The translations under genes and the position numbers were made by a program. Below, piece after piece: positions 43,779-54,976 of a stretch of 64,000 nt of DNA. The notes under the pieces are model-generated. The model did no database searches. It had not been told where the DNA came from and saw nothing but the letters and a program-made list of their open reading frames with translations. Each line of letters opens with the position of its first letter. The stretch's first letter is position 1. Origin of the DNA: Thamnidium elegans (lineage: Eukaryota > Mucoromycota > Mucoromycetes > Mucorales > Mucoraceae); NCBI GenBank assembly GCA_025201345.1, contig JAIXMG010000033.1:248001-312000 (forward strand), given 5' to 3'.

Positions 43779-44803
43779 ATGTCTTCTTTAGCTAATTTAA
43801 TTAATAGTGTAAAAGCTAAAACCGCTAATAATGTTCACTTGAAAAATAATAGTGTTAAAAGAAAAGCTTCTAATTCAAAGTAAATTATTTTACGATTATT
43901 TTTAAAAAAAAGTGACGCACTGACCCTTTCTTTCAAAATAGACTTGAGGCAAAACAAAAGAAACAAAAAACAATTATTGAAGCAACACCGAGTATTTCCC
44001 TTATACCTAAAAGAGTCAGTGAACCCAATGTCGTTGTATTTGACCCTTCTGTATTATATAAAAAACCTACACTTGAAGATAAAGCATCTAAAAAGAAGTT
44101 TTTGGTAAGTTTTTTTTTTTTTTGTGTTTTACAAAAAAGGTGTTGACAACCATTGTTATGCAGGACTCAAGAATTACTACAGCAGAACCTAGTAATGTAG
44201 AACAAAAGAATAAACCTACTGCTAAGGAAGCAGAAGAAGAAGTGTAAGTAATGAATGACAACTTCCCTTTTTGATCGTTGCAATCTAATATATTTATTTA
44301 GTGAGAACCAAAAACATGATGTAGAATTAAAACAACTTTTATCGACATCTAATATTTTGGAAGAACTTGGTAAAGAAAAAAAAAGTCGAAATACAGGATG
44401 ATATAAAAGTATTAATTTGTAATATGTAGAGAGAGAGGAAATGTCGTCGAGAGATAAGAGAAAGAGTAATATGAAGAAATTAGAGAGTTTAGGAGCAAAG
44501 GCATCAGCTGGACCAAAGATGCCATTGTTTTTGAAATTAAGCTTGGATGAATCTAGAAAGCAAAAGGGTATTGCTAAATTACAAGAGGCCAAGGATTTGG
44601 GTATCTATGATAAATCACTTAAGCATCTTTATGTCAAGACCGAAACAAAGACACGTGATCGTAATCCTGGTATTACGAATGGTCTTGGTCGTTTGAAGGG
44701 TGCTACTTTGACTATTAAGAAATCTGATATAGAACGTATTAAACGTGAAGGTTCAAAGAAGAAGTCCTTTGGTGGTGGTAAAAAAGGTGGCAAGAGAAAG
44801 TAA
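43779..44803 (+). CDS. DUF4602 nucleolar-type protein (C1orf131/FAF1-like)
   Basis: Five exons: 43779-43879, 43942-44104, 44164-44243, 44302-44369 and 44430-44803, 261 residues. The protein is Lys-rich. The N-terminal half is low complexity, with a short conserved-looking segment VVVFDPSVLYKK. The C-terminal half has KQKGIAKLQEAKDLGIYDKSLKH, RDRNPGITNGLGRLKGATLTIKKSDIERI and a final KGGKRK. These fit the DUF4602 family, which includes yeast Faf1 and human C1orf131, linked to early 40S (SSU processome) assembly. The match is from memory and moderate. The basic tail suggests nucleolar localisation. Confidence 0.7.
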
Positions 44804-44978
44804 AATATACCAAAATGCATTAAAAAATAAATAAAAAGAACGGACTTTAGAATATCATAACTACTCCCAAAAGCCACTTTATTTTTTGACAGGCGAAAAA
44901 ACACACTCCCCATGTTAAAAATTTATTCTTTTTTTTTCCCCTTTTACAATTTTTTACAGTTTTAAGTTTTTGCATAAT

Positions 44979-45966
44979 ATGACAAAGTGTAAAACGATAT
45001 TAGCTTCTACAGTCTCATCACATTTTAGGTAAATACTATTTTCTTCTCGCCTACGTACATACTAAAAAAAAAATAGAAATCAAATTAAAAGAGTGGTTTC
45101 GCAGCGAAAAATCAAACCTAGCTTAGTTGGATTTTTAGCAAATGATGATCCTGCAGCGAAACAATACGCAGAACATACAGCGAGCTCGTGTAAAGATATT
45201 GGACTTGATTTTAAACTTGTCAAATTAGATAAAGATGCATTGAAATTAAATATTATAAAAGCAAATTCGGATAAAAATATCAATGGTATTATGGTGTATT
45301 ATCCAGTGTTTGGAAATCATACTGATTATACCTTGAGGAATAGTGTGGATGATTTAAAAGATATCGAGGGGTTGGCTCATAATGCTGTAAATAGTATTTA
45401 TCATGATCCATCTAAAAAGAAAATTCTACCGTGTACTCCACTTGCTATCATCAAGGTTAGTAGAACTAGTATATTAAAAGAAAGAGAGAAACTGAAATAC
45501 CTTAAAAAAGATTCTAGAATATATCGGTCAATATAAAAACAGCCTTGTTCATGGAGACCGCTTAAAAGGTCGTACAGTAACAATTATTAATCGAAGTGAG
45601 ATCGCAGGTCGACCATTAGCGGCACTATTAGCCAAAGAAGGAGCGAATGTTTACTCGGTAGATAAACATAACGTTCAAAAGTTTACCAAAAATGATATAT
45701 TGGATACAGATTTGGAGTATACGCAAGTGGTACCTAAATCGGATATTGTGATTACAGGTGTACCTGATGCCAATTATAAATTACCAAGCAACCTACTGAA
45801 ACCTGGTGTCATAGCTATTAACTTTTCAACTTACGCTAATTTTGAATCGGATATTACATCAAAGGCTTCTTATTTCGTTCCTTCGGTTGGTAAAGTTACA
45901 GTTGCCATGTTGAAAAGAAATCTATTAAAACTTTATGATTATCAAAATAACAGTAATCAAAACTAA
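44979..45966 (+). CDS. MTD1: NAD-dependent methylenetetrahydrofolate dehydrogenase
   Basis: Three exons: 44979-45028, 45077-45455 and 45511-45966, 294 residues. KTILASTVSSHF at the start, PSLVGFLANDDPAAKQYAEHT, NGIMVYYPVFGNHTDY, LPCTPLAIIKILEYI and VTIINRSEIAGRPLAALLAKEGANVYSVD follow the yeast Mtd1 pattern closely. The NRSEIAGRPLAALLA block is the NAD-binding loop. The enzyme oxidises 5,10-methylene-THF to methenyl-THF with NAD+ in cytosolic one-carbon metabolism and is monofunctional (no synthetase domain). The third exon uses an AAG acceptor at 45510, chosen because it keeps ILEYIGQY in frame; the nearby CTAG acceptor would not. The protein is slightly shorter than the yeast enzyme. Confidence 0.93.
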
Positions 45967-46166
45967 TAAAAAATATATACCCCGCATTGTAAAAAAAAAA
46001 AATACTTTTTTTTATAAAAAATTTATATTATGTTTGTTTGGTAAATAAAGAAAAAATATATAGGAAAAAAAACTAGGCAAGATTTATGTAAGGGAAGGGA
46101 AGAAGCTGATAAAAAAAAGAAGGGGGGATGAGATTTTTTTGTGCGTGTGTGTGTATATATATATAT

Positions 46167-47222
46167 CTAGAAACGTTCCTTCATACGAGCAGAGATAGTA
46201 CGAAGAGTAGCATACACCTTACCAGGGGGACTACCCAAAATAAGACTGACAACGGCATCACGAGCAATCTTAATATTTTGGAAAGAACCGAGAACATGGA
46301 TTTTACTATATATCATCAAAATTAGCTTCTTTTTTTTTTTTTCTCTTCTCCTCTCTCTCTCTCTCTTTCGTATATAAAAAAGACTTACGTATCGGCTAAA
46401 ACAATTCTTGTCTTGCTTGCATTTTCAATTGTGAACTTTGTTTTACCATCACGACCAGCAATACGACCAATAGCACGAGCTAAATGATCACCATGCAAAG
46501 TCTTTACATCCTTAATTTCAAAAGTATCCAAGAAAATATCGTCTAATCTTAATAAAGCCATAGCATCCTCTACTTCAAAACCTAAAGCAAAAGCTCTAAG
46601 GAAATCAGCACCCTTTTGTAATGATCCCTCATCTTCAGTAGAAGGAGAAGTCTAATAATATACAATTATTACTTTTTGTTAACTTAAATGTCCCTTTTTT
46701 CTTTTTTGTAATCCAATATGCTTTACCTTGAGTTCAACAGTCTTGGTCTTGACATTCATTCTAACTTGAAGCTTCATATGTTCAACTAAAGGAGAATAGA
46801 TTTCTAACCAATGTCTCTTTAAAGGTGACATACGGTGAGGAGGGATAGGAATTTTACGAGAACCTTTTACAACTTTCTGTTAAAAAAAAATTGACAGGGA
46901 AAAAAAAAAAAAAAAAAAAAAAAAAAGAATCCCGGGATCGTTAGTTAATCAAGTTCTCGACTGTATTTATGATTGCCTTTTGGTTTCTAGGCAACCACCT
47001 TTTTTTATATTGGGAGATCTTGTTTACCTTTAATTCAGCAGCACTGGCAGGAGCAAAATTGGGCTTATCAGAAGATCCTTCTTCCATTGTGACATCGGCT
47101 TCAGCAGAACGACTAGGTAAAGCAGTAGCATCAATAATAACATCGTCTTCATCGGCTTGTACTGTCTTTTGAGTCTTTTTACTCATTAAAGTTGGTGCTT
47201 TCAGTGATTGTAAAGAAGCCAT
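46167..47222 (-). CDS. PNO1: KH-domain pre-rRNA processing factor Pno1
   Basis: Four exons: 47222-47028, 46876-46727, 46651-46389 and 46305-46167, 248 residues. A variable acidic N-terminus precedes [43 protein letters not shown]. Then comes the KH region [51 protein letters not shown], followed by [30 protein letters not shown]. This is the complete Pno1/Dim2 layout. Pno1 acts with Nob1 and Dim1 in 18S rRNA maturation and 40S export. It is convergent with MTD1 (200 bp between stops). A TA/CT-rich stretch and an A run of more than 20 lie in the introns. Confidence 0.95.
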
Positions 47223-47770
47223 TTTTATATATATTTATTTATGTATTCACAAAAACCGAGAGAAAAAAAAGGGATATAGAAAAATTTGATTTTAGAAAAA
47301 AAAAAAAAAAAAAAAAGCGATAAACCGGTCACGTAAATGCAGTCCCGGCCTTTTTGAGTGTACCTGTGTCCTTTAGATGGAAAAAAAAAGCCATAACATG
47401 TAAAAGGTACTCCCGATTGGTATAAGGCTTTTTTGATTATAATAAGAATAGTGATCGGGTCGGTTCAAAATAAAAAGCTAAAGTGCATTTACCTCTTTTT
47501 TATAACTAATGTCAAAATTTAAGCATGCATGATTCATAGATACAACCCCAGCCCCGACTCATTTCTGCTATATCTTCTAATCGATATGTGTCAACCGTTT
47601 TTTACGAAAATAATACACTGACTTAATAATAATGATTCATTTAGAGATAATTTTTCATACATAAAACTTTTTATTTTTACGATAAAGTTAAGATAACTAG
47701 TTATTATAATATGCGCAGTGTATTTTGTGAAGGACGAGTTTATCGATATATCCCCCCCCCCTCTTTTTTT
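47223..47770. other. Intergenic, PNO1 promoter side
   Basis: AT-rich DNA with an A run (47297-47316) and a C run (about 47752-47761). It presumably contains the PNO1 promoter. No gene is recognised. Confidence 0.4.
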
Positions 47771-47952
47771 TTACAGCTTGGCAGATATCAATGTCATCAT
47801 AGATATTCTCAACTGATTGGGCATATCTTTGGCAAGTTTTTCTGACGGCAGAGATTCCGCAACTTTGGTAATCTTGAAACCGTACTTGATAAATGTGTTA
47901 ATATAAGTGCTCCATGTTTTATGGTACTTGAAATTACAACATTATACAAATT
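47771..47952 (-). pseudogene. C-terminal relic of the bacterial-type methyltransferase
   Basis: From about 47941 down to a TAA at 47773-47771 the minus strand reads KYHKTWSTYINTFIKYGFKI... to ...MMTLISAKL, colinear over about 55 residues with the C-terminus of the methyltransferase at 30126-30842 (KYHKTMATYINTLIKHGFKI...LISARL). Identity is clearly above half. No start or SAM-binding region remains upstream, where nucleotide similarity fades beyond about 47952. It is therefore a truncated duplicate. Confidence 0.85.
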
Positions 47953-47989
47953 ATTGGTTTAGAGTGTCATGTAAAGCCATGATAACTGC

Positions 47990-49440
47990 CAGGTGCGAAA
48001 GAAAACAACACCAGCAGCCTTAGTAGTGCCGTTTTTACAGACCTCCTTTTTTTTCTTAGTGAAAAAGAAAAAAAAAGGAAAAAAATCGCAGCTCTTGATA
48101 CTCCTTTTCTTTATCTAATACTTGCAAATACTTCCATCCTAATAATAATTCAGCACCTAAACAATAAAATATATTGCATTTAGCCTTTCTCTTCTTTTCA
48201 AAACAAACCAATTAGCTTACCTTCTAGTATCAAAAGAAGAGACAAGTATTTATCCCGTGATCACGATATGGATCTTTGCAAAATAGTACAACGAAAGGGA
48301 CCACTAGTGTAACCTCTAGCCGTGGAATAGCACGTTTAAGTAGATTTTGTTATGAGGATAATTGGAAGTGAAAGCTCCAGCAGCAATGAAATTGCACTCA
48401 CCCATAGGAAACCCAATTAATACGTCTTCAGTCATATTATTCAGAGGATAGAAGAAGGGAATCGCTTCAGCTTTCCTCCGTGAACAACATACCACCATAA
48501 AGTAACCACCAATAAACCCATTATAACAAACCTGCACTTTGAAGACACAAAGTGAAACCTTTTTTTTTTTCACGACCCAGAGTTAAGGATCACCAATAAT
48601 CTTGTGAGCCATACGACATACGCCGTCTAAAATTTTTGTAACTATTAGTTATTATGGTTATATTAGCTGTCTGTCATATTGTTAAAACAGTATACGAAAT
48701 TTAATTTTTACCTTTCCCAAAAAAAAACAACACTCTGACTGGTTAACGAGATGAAGATGAACTCTGTCGTCAAAGGAAATAAAAAATCACAAACCCATTA
48801 CAAATCTTCACCTTATGATCACTATTTTAACCCGTGAGAACCAGTTCTGGTATGAGGATAGAACGAGGTGTGATTTTCAGCCGTAAAGGTCCTTTGCAGT
48901 CTCTCATAGTAGCTATATTAACACACCAAAGTACCTAGCTAAGAGTTCTTAGTAACATGGTAATCATTTGGCAAATCATTATAACCAATTTGTAGCTTTG
49001 AAATATACCAAGTAGAATGCAGTTTTTGTTTTTCGTGACCCAGAGAGTTAATAGTTGACAATATATTCTATACCTCGCATAAAAGACTTGCTTCGAAAGA
49101 CCATCACCACCAGCTTAAAAAAAAGAGAGCACTACAAGCTATATAAGTATAGACATTAATAGGATCAGTTATTGGTATCCCCTTTCATCCTTTAATTCTT
49201 GCTTACCCTCTAGTACCAAAAAATACATCCAAAAGAGTTACCCATCAAATATAATATTCATATATTGATCGCTTCATGCTTTGGGCAACTGTTTGTCAGT
49301 ATACCACACCCAAATATAACCACCAAGTATTCATAAAATAATAATACCTCTTTAATAGAGTAACCAGATGGAGTTGGACTATCATGTTACCAAAGGAGAA
49401 AAAAAAGCCAGATCAACCAGAGGTTTTGCAAATGACAAAC
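47990..49440. repeat. Diverged duplicated units, origin unknown
   Basis: Several landmarks recur in the same order and orientation. CGAAAGA...CACCAGC is at about 47997 and 49096. CTTACCxTCTAGTAxCAAAA is at about 48219 and 49202. GGTATGAGGATA-like sequence is at about 48347 and 48850. CATTATAACxAA...CTTTGAA...CGTGACCCAGAG (or CACGACCCAGAG) is at about 48518-48585 and 48977-49046. Minus-strand coding-like patches occur, e.g. GAELLLGWKYLQVLDKEKEY at about 48160-48100 after a plausible GT-AG intron, and an open frame 48573-48316. This looks like a duplicated, decayed minus-strand gene family; I do not recognise it. Confidence 0.45.
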
Positions 49441-50935
49441 TTTTTATAAAGAAATAATACGACGACAGTTAATAAAAAGGGGGTAAAGAGAGAGAAGTAC
49501 TATAACAACTAGTTTGATCCACGTCTCTGCTATTATAACTCATATTCGACTGTAGAGAGCAGATTGAAGGCCAACTATCCTCATTAATGGTAATATACGT
49601 ATATGTTATGCTATCGAACTGTTATGTTTTCGCACCAGAGCTTTTATTTCAATTGTGAATCTTATTGGTTATGTTTATAAAAGGGAATAGCGTGTTATTT
49701 CGTTCTATAAGAAAAAATAGCGGGTACTTTGTAATGTACAGTTTAAATTTATTAAAAGAGGAAAGGAATTTTTATTTTTTGTGTTAAGTGTGAAGTATAA
49801 GATTATTATTGAAGGTGCTTGAGATTCAGCTTGATAGCAGACTAGTTTTTTTTTCAGACAGTCCCAAAGGCAGACTAAAGACAGAGGAGAATACCCTTCC
49901 TTTGAAAACCAAGCTAGTCGAGGACCAAGTACGCTTATAATCCAATATTTTTTCTTTTTTTTTAAAAAAAAAAAGGACTGGACCGGTGATGACCATCCTA
50001 GTCGCTAGAGTGCTTTCCGGTATCATCACCAAAACGGCCGAGCCAACATCTTTTACTTGAAAACGCCATAGGTATAGAGTAAGAGAGACCGTACACCACA
50101 AAGTAACATTTTTTTACATCTAATAACTAGGAAAGTATTAGAGAGAAAGATTTTTTTTTTTAAAAAAGAAAAAGAAAATTAGCATACCTAAAAGTCCATG
50201 TATTTCTCAAGAGAAGATATAAGCAGAGTAAACCAAGGCCTTATAGGAAAGAAGAGGACCAACCATATAGAGCAGCCAGATTATTTTGAAGTAGTGGTAG
50301 AATATTCTTTTTTTTTTGAGAATAAGGAGCGAAAAAAGACTGAAAAAAATCATCTTTATACAGAAAAGTACATGTTCCAGTACGTTCTTTTTTTTTTTTA
50401 TCTTTTTTTTTTCATGTGATCATTTAATTAGTTACTTCCATAAATGTTCATGTAAACAAAAGACTTTTTTTTTTTTCTCATAAAATAAAAAGATATATCA
50501 GTTTATTGCTAGGGAAAATTCGTATGATTAAATCGGTATAGATACAGATTATATTTTTAGTATATTTTTCTTTACAAAAAAGCGAAAAGTATTACTTGGG
50601 ATGTAAATACATAAATGTCACTTTTGCTATATATAAAAAAAGCACGCTTTTTTTTTATATACGCATCAAAATCATACAATCGTTCATAAGCAAAAAATAA
50701 TAAAATGAAGTTTCTACACCTCTTCTATTTGCGGGATTCTATGAGAAAACTTGTATAAAATATGGCTCCTGACTTTACACTGTAGGTTTATGTTTTAACA
50801 TAAAAAAAAGGCAAACACTGAAAAAAGACAACCAAAACTTTTAAAATAATAACTGGAAAAAATATTCTTATTTATTGTTTAAATAATAATAGACAAAAAA
50901 AATATTGAAACTTCTTTTAGTTCTCAAAATAACCA
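49441..50935. other. Gene-poor AT-rich region
   Basis: No gene is supported. A minus-strand open block at about 50101-49826 has less biased composition (WRFQVKDVGSAVLVMIPESTLATRM...) around a T(n)A(n) palindrome (49948-49973), but has no start, homology or splice structure that I can defend. A second T/A palindrome is at about 50151-50166. Confidence 0.35.
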
Positions 50936-51330
50936 TTTAGTTATAATGATTAACAGGATCAACCACGAGAAGGTAGAAGTTCATCTGATCCCAAAAAAAA
51001 ACACCTAGAAAGATGCTGTCGACTCTCACTCTTACGTGATTGGCGCAAGATGACCGTGGTAAGCCATTTGAGCTGTGCAAAGGGGTGACCCTCAAAGGAA
51101 TAAACTTCCCCTTTGCCGATGTCCTGTTGCTAGGTAACTTCAAGACCACATTACTTCGCGCAGACTACGTGTCTGGCTACGCACGGGCGATAACGCTAAC
51201 GATAACGCACTGTGTGGTAGTCCTCGGCGCAGTAAAGAAGAGAAAAAAAGGAAAAGGGAAAAAATGCTGTTTATATAGTCCACAAAAAGGAGGCGCAGCA
51301 TCGGATCGTAAAAGCTGAAACATACTTGAA
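50936..51330. other. GC-rich block open on both strands
   Basis: About 51000-51240 is clearly richer in GC than the flanks and is open on both strands. The plus frame 51040-51318 reads DRGKPFELCKGVTLKGINFPF..., and a minus frame runs 51149-50937. The plus frame looks more protein-like in its first 60 residues and then becomes Lys-rich. It may be a fragment of a retroelement or another inserted sequence. No family is recognised and no function is assigned. Confidence 0.35.
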
Positions 51331-51826
51331 ACTCTTTGAGAAGCGTACTTTTGCTTGCTCCTTTTTTTCATACTTACTATAGTAGTATTGCCATATCTTG
51401 TATCGAGATATAAACTATATTGATATCTCTGGAAGTTAGATAAAGAGATAAAAGTGGATGTACTGTATAAATATGAAAAGAATAAGAATAAAATAAAGGG
51501 AAACTATGTCTAATTTGTACTAGTTATTTTCCCTTTTTTTGCATGATTTGTTTACTTTGCGAAAAAAAAAAAAAAAAAAAAAAAAAAGCACAAATTAGAC
51601 ATACTCTCCCTGTTATAAATCAGAGAGCTAATTAATAACAATAAAAAAGTAATTTGCCCTAATTTATTCGAAGAAAATGTATAAACAAAAATATAATAAT
51701 CGAAATGATAAATAACATAAATAAAGATGAAAACACGACAATTTCATGTATGATTTACAGAAAAATTATATTTAAACGTAGTATCTACCATAGACTCAGT
51801 ATTTATTATTTATAAAAGTGACTCCT
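51331..51826. other. Intergenic, 3' of the P450
   Basis: AT-rich DNA. CAAATTAGACATA and its complement TATGTCTAATTTG flank an A run (about 51503-51515 and 51590-51602), forming a potential long hairpin around 51503-51602. No gene is seen. Confidence 0.4.
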
Positions 51827-53291
51827 TTAATATCTCTTTTTAAACTTAATATCCAGCTCATAAGTAGCAATCACCACCATACCCGTAGACACTACTCTAT
51901 CCTTATGAATAGAATTTTGAGGTGTAGTCCAACTGTACTTTCTCACTGTTTAAATAATTTAGTAATTGAGTTTGCCTTGATTTATAATTACTTACAGAGC
52001 ATAGAAAGTAGTACACGATGTTCATTAAGACTAAAATTCATCCCGATACACTGTCTACCGCCATATCCAAAAGGTAACCAGCTGATTCCATTCTCTACGT
52101 TCGTTTCTGCTTCTCCTCCAGGTGCAAATCTATCTGGGTTAAATTCGTGACTGTTTTTCCAGTATTTATCGCTATGATGGATGTTAAAAATGCTGACGTT
52201 AACTAACGTTCCCCTGGGAACAAATGTGCCTGACAGTTCTGTATCTTCTGTTGCTACGCGAGGGTCAACGGTAGGGATAGGACCGTTGATTCGCATGGTC
52301 TATAGCATTGTTACATACAGATAAAGAAACTGCGATGGCTAGTATAATCTTACCTCCTTCATAATCTGGCTGATATAATCCATTCGCTTAGTTTCTTCTA
52401 CTGTAGGGAAAACATCAACTGGTTCATTTCCTAAAATTGCAACAGCCTCTTCTCTTGCTCTTTGTTGAATTTCCTAAAAAAAACAGTACATTGGTTTATT
52501 TATTTATTTTATTATATATTTGACTATTTTACTTGATTTTGTGCCAAATAATGAATGGCAAAAGAAAGTACACTAGAAGTTGTATCATGACCAGCCAGAA
52601 AAAATGCACAAATATTGCCTTTTAATTCTAAATTGGACATGACACCTTCACCTCTATTTTCACTTTCCAACATCAATGTTAATAAATCTTTTTCGTTTTC
52701 TTCTAACGCACCATTTGAAGTTCCAACTCTTAAAAGTAACTCTCGTTTGCTTTCAATGGCGTTATCGATCATACTTAATAATTTATCCATTTCCTTATGA
52801 GCTTGAACTCTTTTGGGAAACAACCAAACGTACTCTCGATCCAGTTTAGGAAAGATAAAGAATAAGGGTTCGTCAATACTGGTATTCACTTTTTCGTACG
52901 TCTTTACCCAATCATTATTTAAATCATTGATAGCATTAAAGTCGAAACCTAACATCCTCAAAGATCCATTAACATATGTAAGTATATATACAAAACACTA
53001 AATCTCTTTTTACCAAATCCCGCTTTGCCGATAGCATCTAAAGTCCACCTTCGCATTAAATCCGTTACATTAATAATTTCATCCATATTTTCCATAGCTA
53101 CAAACATTTCCTGGGTTAACTGTCCAAACAGTTTAACTGGCATAGATCTACGAAAAGCCGGACTTGCAACTTTTCTTTGAGATTTCCACATCGCTCCTTC
53201 AGACATGATCATATTTTCTCCCGTAATAAATCTTGTAAACAATGTGTTCTCTACACCTTCAGTGACAGGATACTTTGGAAAAAGATCTGCA

Positions 53292-53332
<41 letters not shown>

Positions 53333-53800
53333 ATCAGCATACAAAACCTCCTCTTTTTCATATATAAATTAACCTTGTTTAAGTAAAACTCGTTTTGCGT
53401 CTTCCGGATTACATACATAAAGTTCCCAACCGTATCTCCCAGTTTCCTATAATTCTCAATTATTTTTCTGTTTCTTTATATATAAAATTGTTGGTGCAGT
53501 GCATACCAAGAAAAGTCCATTACTTTTAGGAGAATCAATAAGAGGGATTACAACTCGATACGCACGTTCCCAAAAAGACTCTCCTGTAAACAAAGACCGA
53601 AAGACGCTAAAGAAATTGATATGGGGGATATGACGAAGTTGTTTAGGTGGTTTCATCACTTTTTCTCTAAAGAGGTAAATCAATGATATGATGACAGCTG
53701 CACTGATACCTATCGATTTATTCTTTTGAAGTCTCGGTATTATATGCGTATTGTAAAAATTCATAGCATATTTTAATTGTTGTTGTAAAGTGTAGGTCAT
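51827..53800 (-). CDS. Cytochrome P450, paralogue of the one at 10660
   Basis: Seven exons: 53800-53507, 53446-53374, 53286-53014, 52948-52533, 52473-52354, 52299-51996 and 51945-51827, 532 residues. It aligns with the P450 at 10660 over its whole length: KPPKQLRHIPH, AFRRSMPVKLFGQLTQEMF, FLAGHDTTSSVLSFAIHYLAQNQ, QIMKETMRINGP (ExxR), and the heme loop PFGYGGRQCIG with its Cys near 476. Exons 2, 3 and the last are exactly 73, 273 and 119 nt in both genes. It lacks the intron before the AGHDTT segment but has two others after it. The start at 53800 matches the paralogue. A 60-codon in-frame upstream extension exists but is not conserved and is taken as leader. Substrate unknown; ER membrane protein. 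Confidence 0.92.
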
Positions 53801-54976
53801 GTACAGGAGAAAGAAAGAGTAGTTTGGTTCGTTTAAAAATGTTTTTTTTTCTATTCTTTTATTTTTATTTTTATTTTTTACGTCGCGTGATAACCAAACC
53901 CATATGTAATACATTATAAAATAAATATGTTGTAAGAAGCGGTACACACATGTAAGGAATATTAAAACAGTAGGTATCATATGATAAAAAGGGAGATGTT
54001 GTTTTCATATAGTAACTTACTATTTTTTCTTAGTAGGATCCTCTCTTTTTTTTTTATATATAGGTTGGAATATATATATGCGTATAATGCAACCGAAATC
54101 GGCATACTGTAACTAAAATTCGCTACTTATTTATTCTTCAAGATTAATAGAAACCTTTTGAGATCGATCGATTCTAATGCTTGAATAGGTCATACGATCG
54201 TTGCATAATGATAACGTTGTCTACACCGAAAGAATTTACTTACTAGCTTCGTAAACATATCTATTCATGTGATAACTATGCAACGATTGCATGTTTTTAT
54301 CTACTATTAGGGCCATTAATTTATACCAAGTAAGCAGATTATATATATATTTATTAAAAGATGCAACATCTATCAATTAAATTAACAAGGCATAAAAAAA
54401 AAGCTAAAAGTATAAAAAAAAACCAGTATATATTTTCTAGTCAAACTGGATGCTAGGTATACATTCTAATCTAAAGTTAAATAAAGCGACAGCTCAAGTT
54501 TTGTTCTTGAATGCTTTTTCAAAAGCAAATCTTGTTTCTTATAGTCGAGCTTTCTGTTACACATACCAGAAAGACTCTTTGGCTGACTTTAGATGTAGAG
54601 ACCCTGGCGAGTAAAACACCCAATAGATGAATAAAAAAACTCTTTATCCACGTACTTTTTTTATTAATCACGCACAGAAATAGAATACGGCCACAACTTT
54701 CACTTCATCTAAACGATTATTGCCCTCCCTCTTATCTTTGGGGAAGAAGGCCTTGTTTTTTTTTACAATGCAAAACATCCCCCTCCGGGCCCTTTTGGTC
54801 TCCGACTATTCACACATTTGAGCTCTTTAGACTGGTTAAGAAAAACAAGAAAAAAGAATCATCAGAGTAAAAAATCGAACTGCGCCGCAAAAAAAAAACC
54901 GCAGCAAAAAGTATATAAAGGAAGCTTTATAAATTATTTATGCAAAAATAAACAAAAGTTAAATTTATATTATAAT
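53801..54976. other. Divergent intergenic region P450/GNL1
   Basis: AT-rich DNA. An imperfect inverted repeat, ATCGTTGCATA at 54197-54207 and TATGCAACGAT at 54277-54287, with partial extension on both sides, may mark a small decayed element of about 100 bp. The region carries promoters for both flanking genes. No additional gene is seen. Confidence 0.45.

Noticed and set aside
51040..51318. Plus-strand 92-codon ORF as a confident gene
   Set aside because: It overlaps an antisense ORF of similar quality, turns into a Lys/Gly low-complexity tail and has no recognised homologue. It is reported only as a GC-rich block.
53801..53980. 60-codon in-frame N-terminal extension of the P450 at 53800-51827
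   Set aside because: Composition is leader-like (Lys/Asn run) and the paralogue at 10660 starts at the equivalent internal Met, so the extension is treated as 5' UTR.
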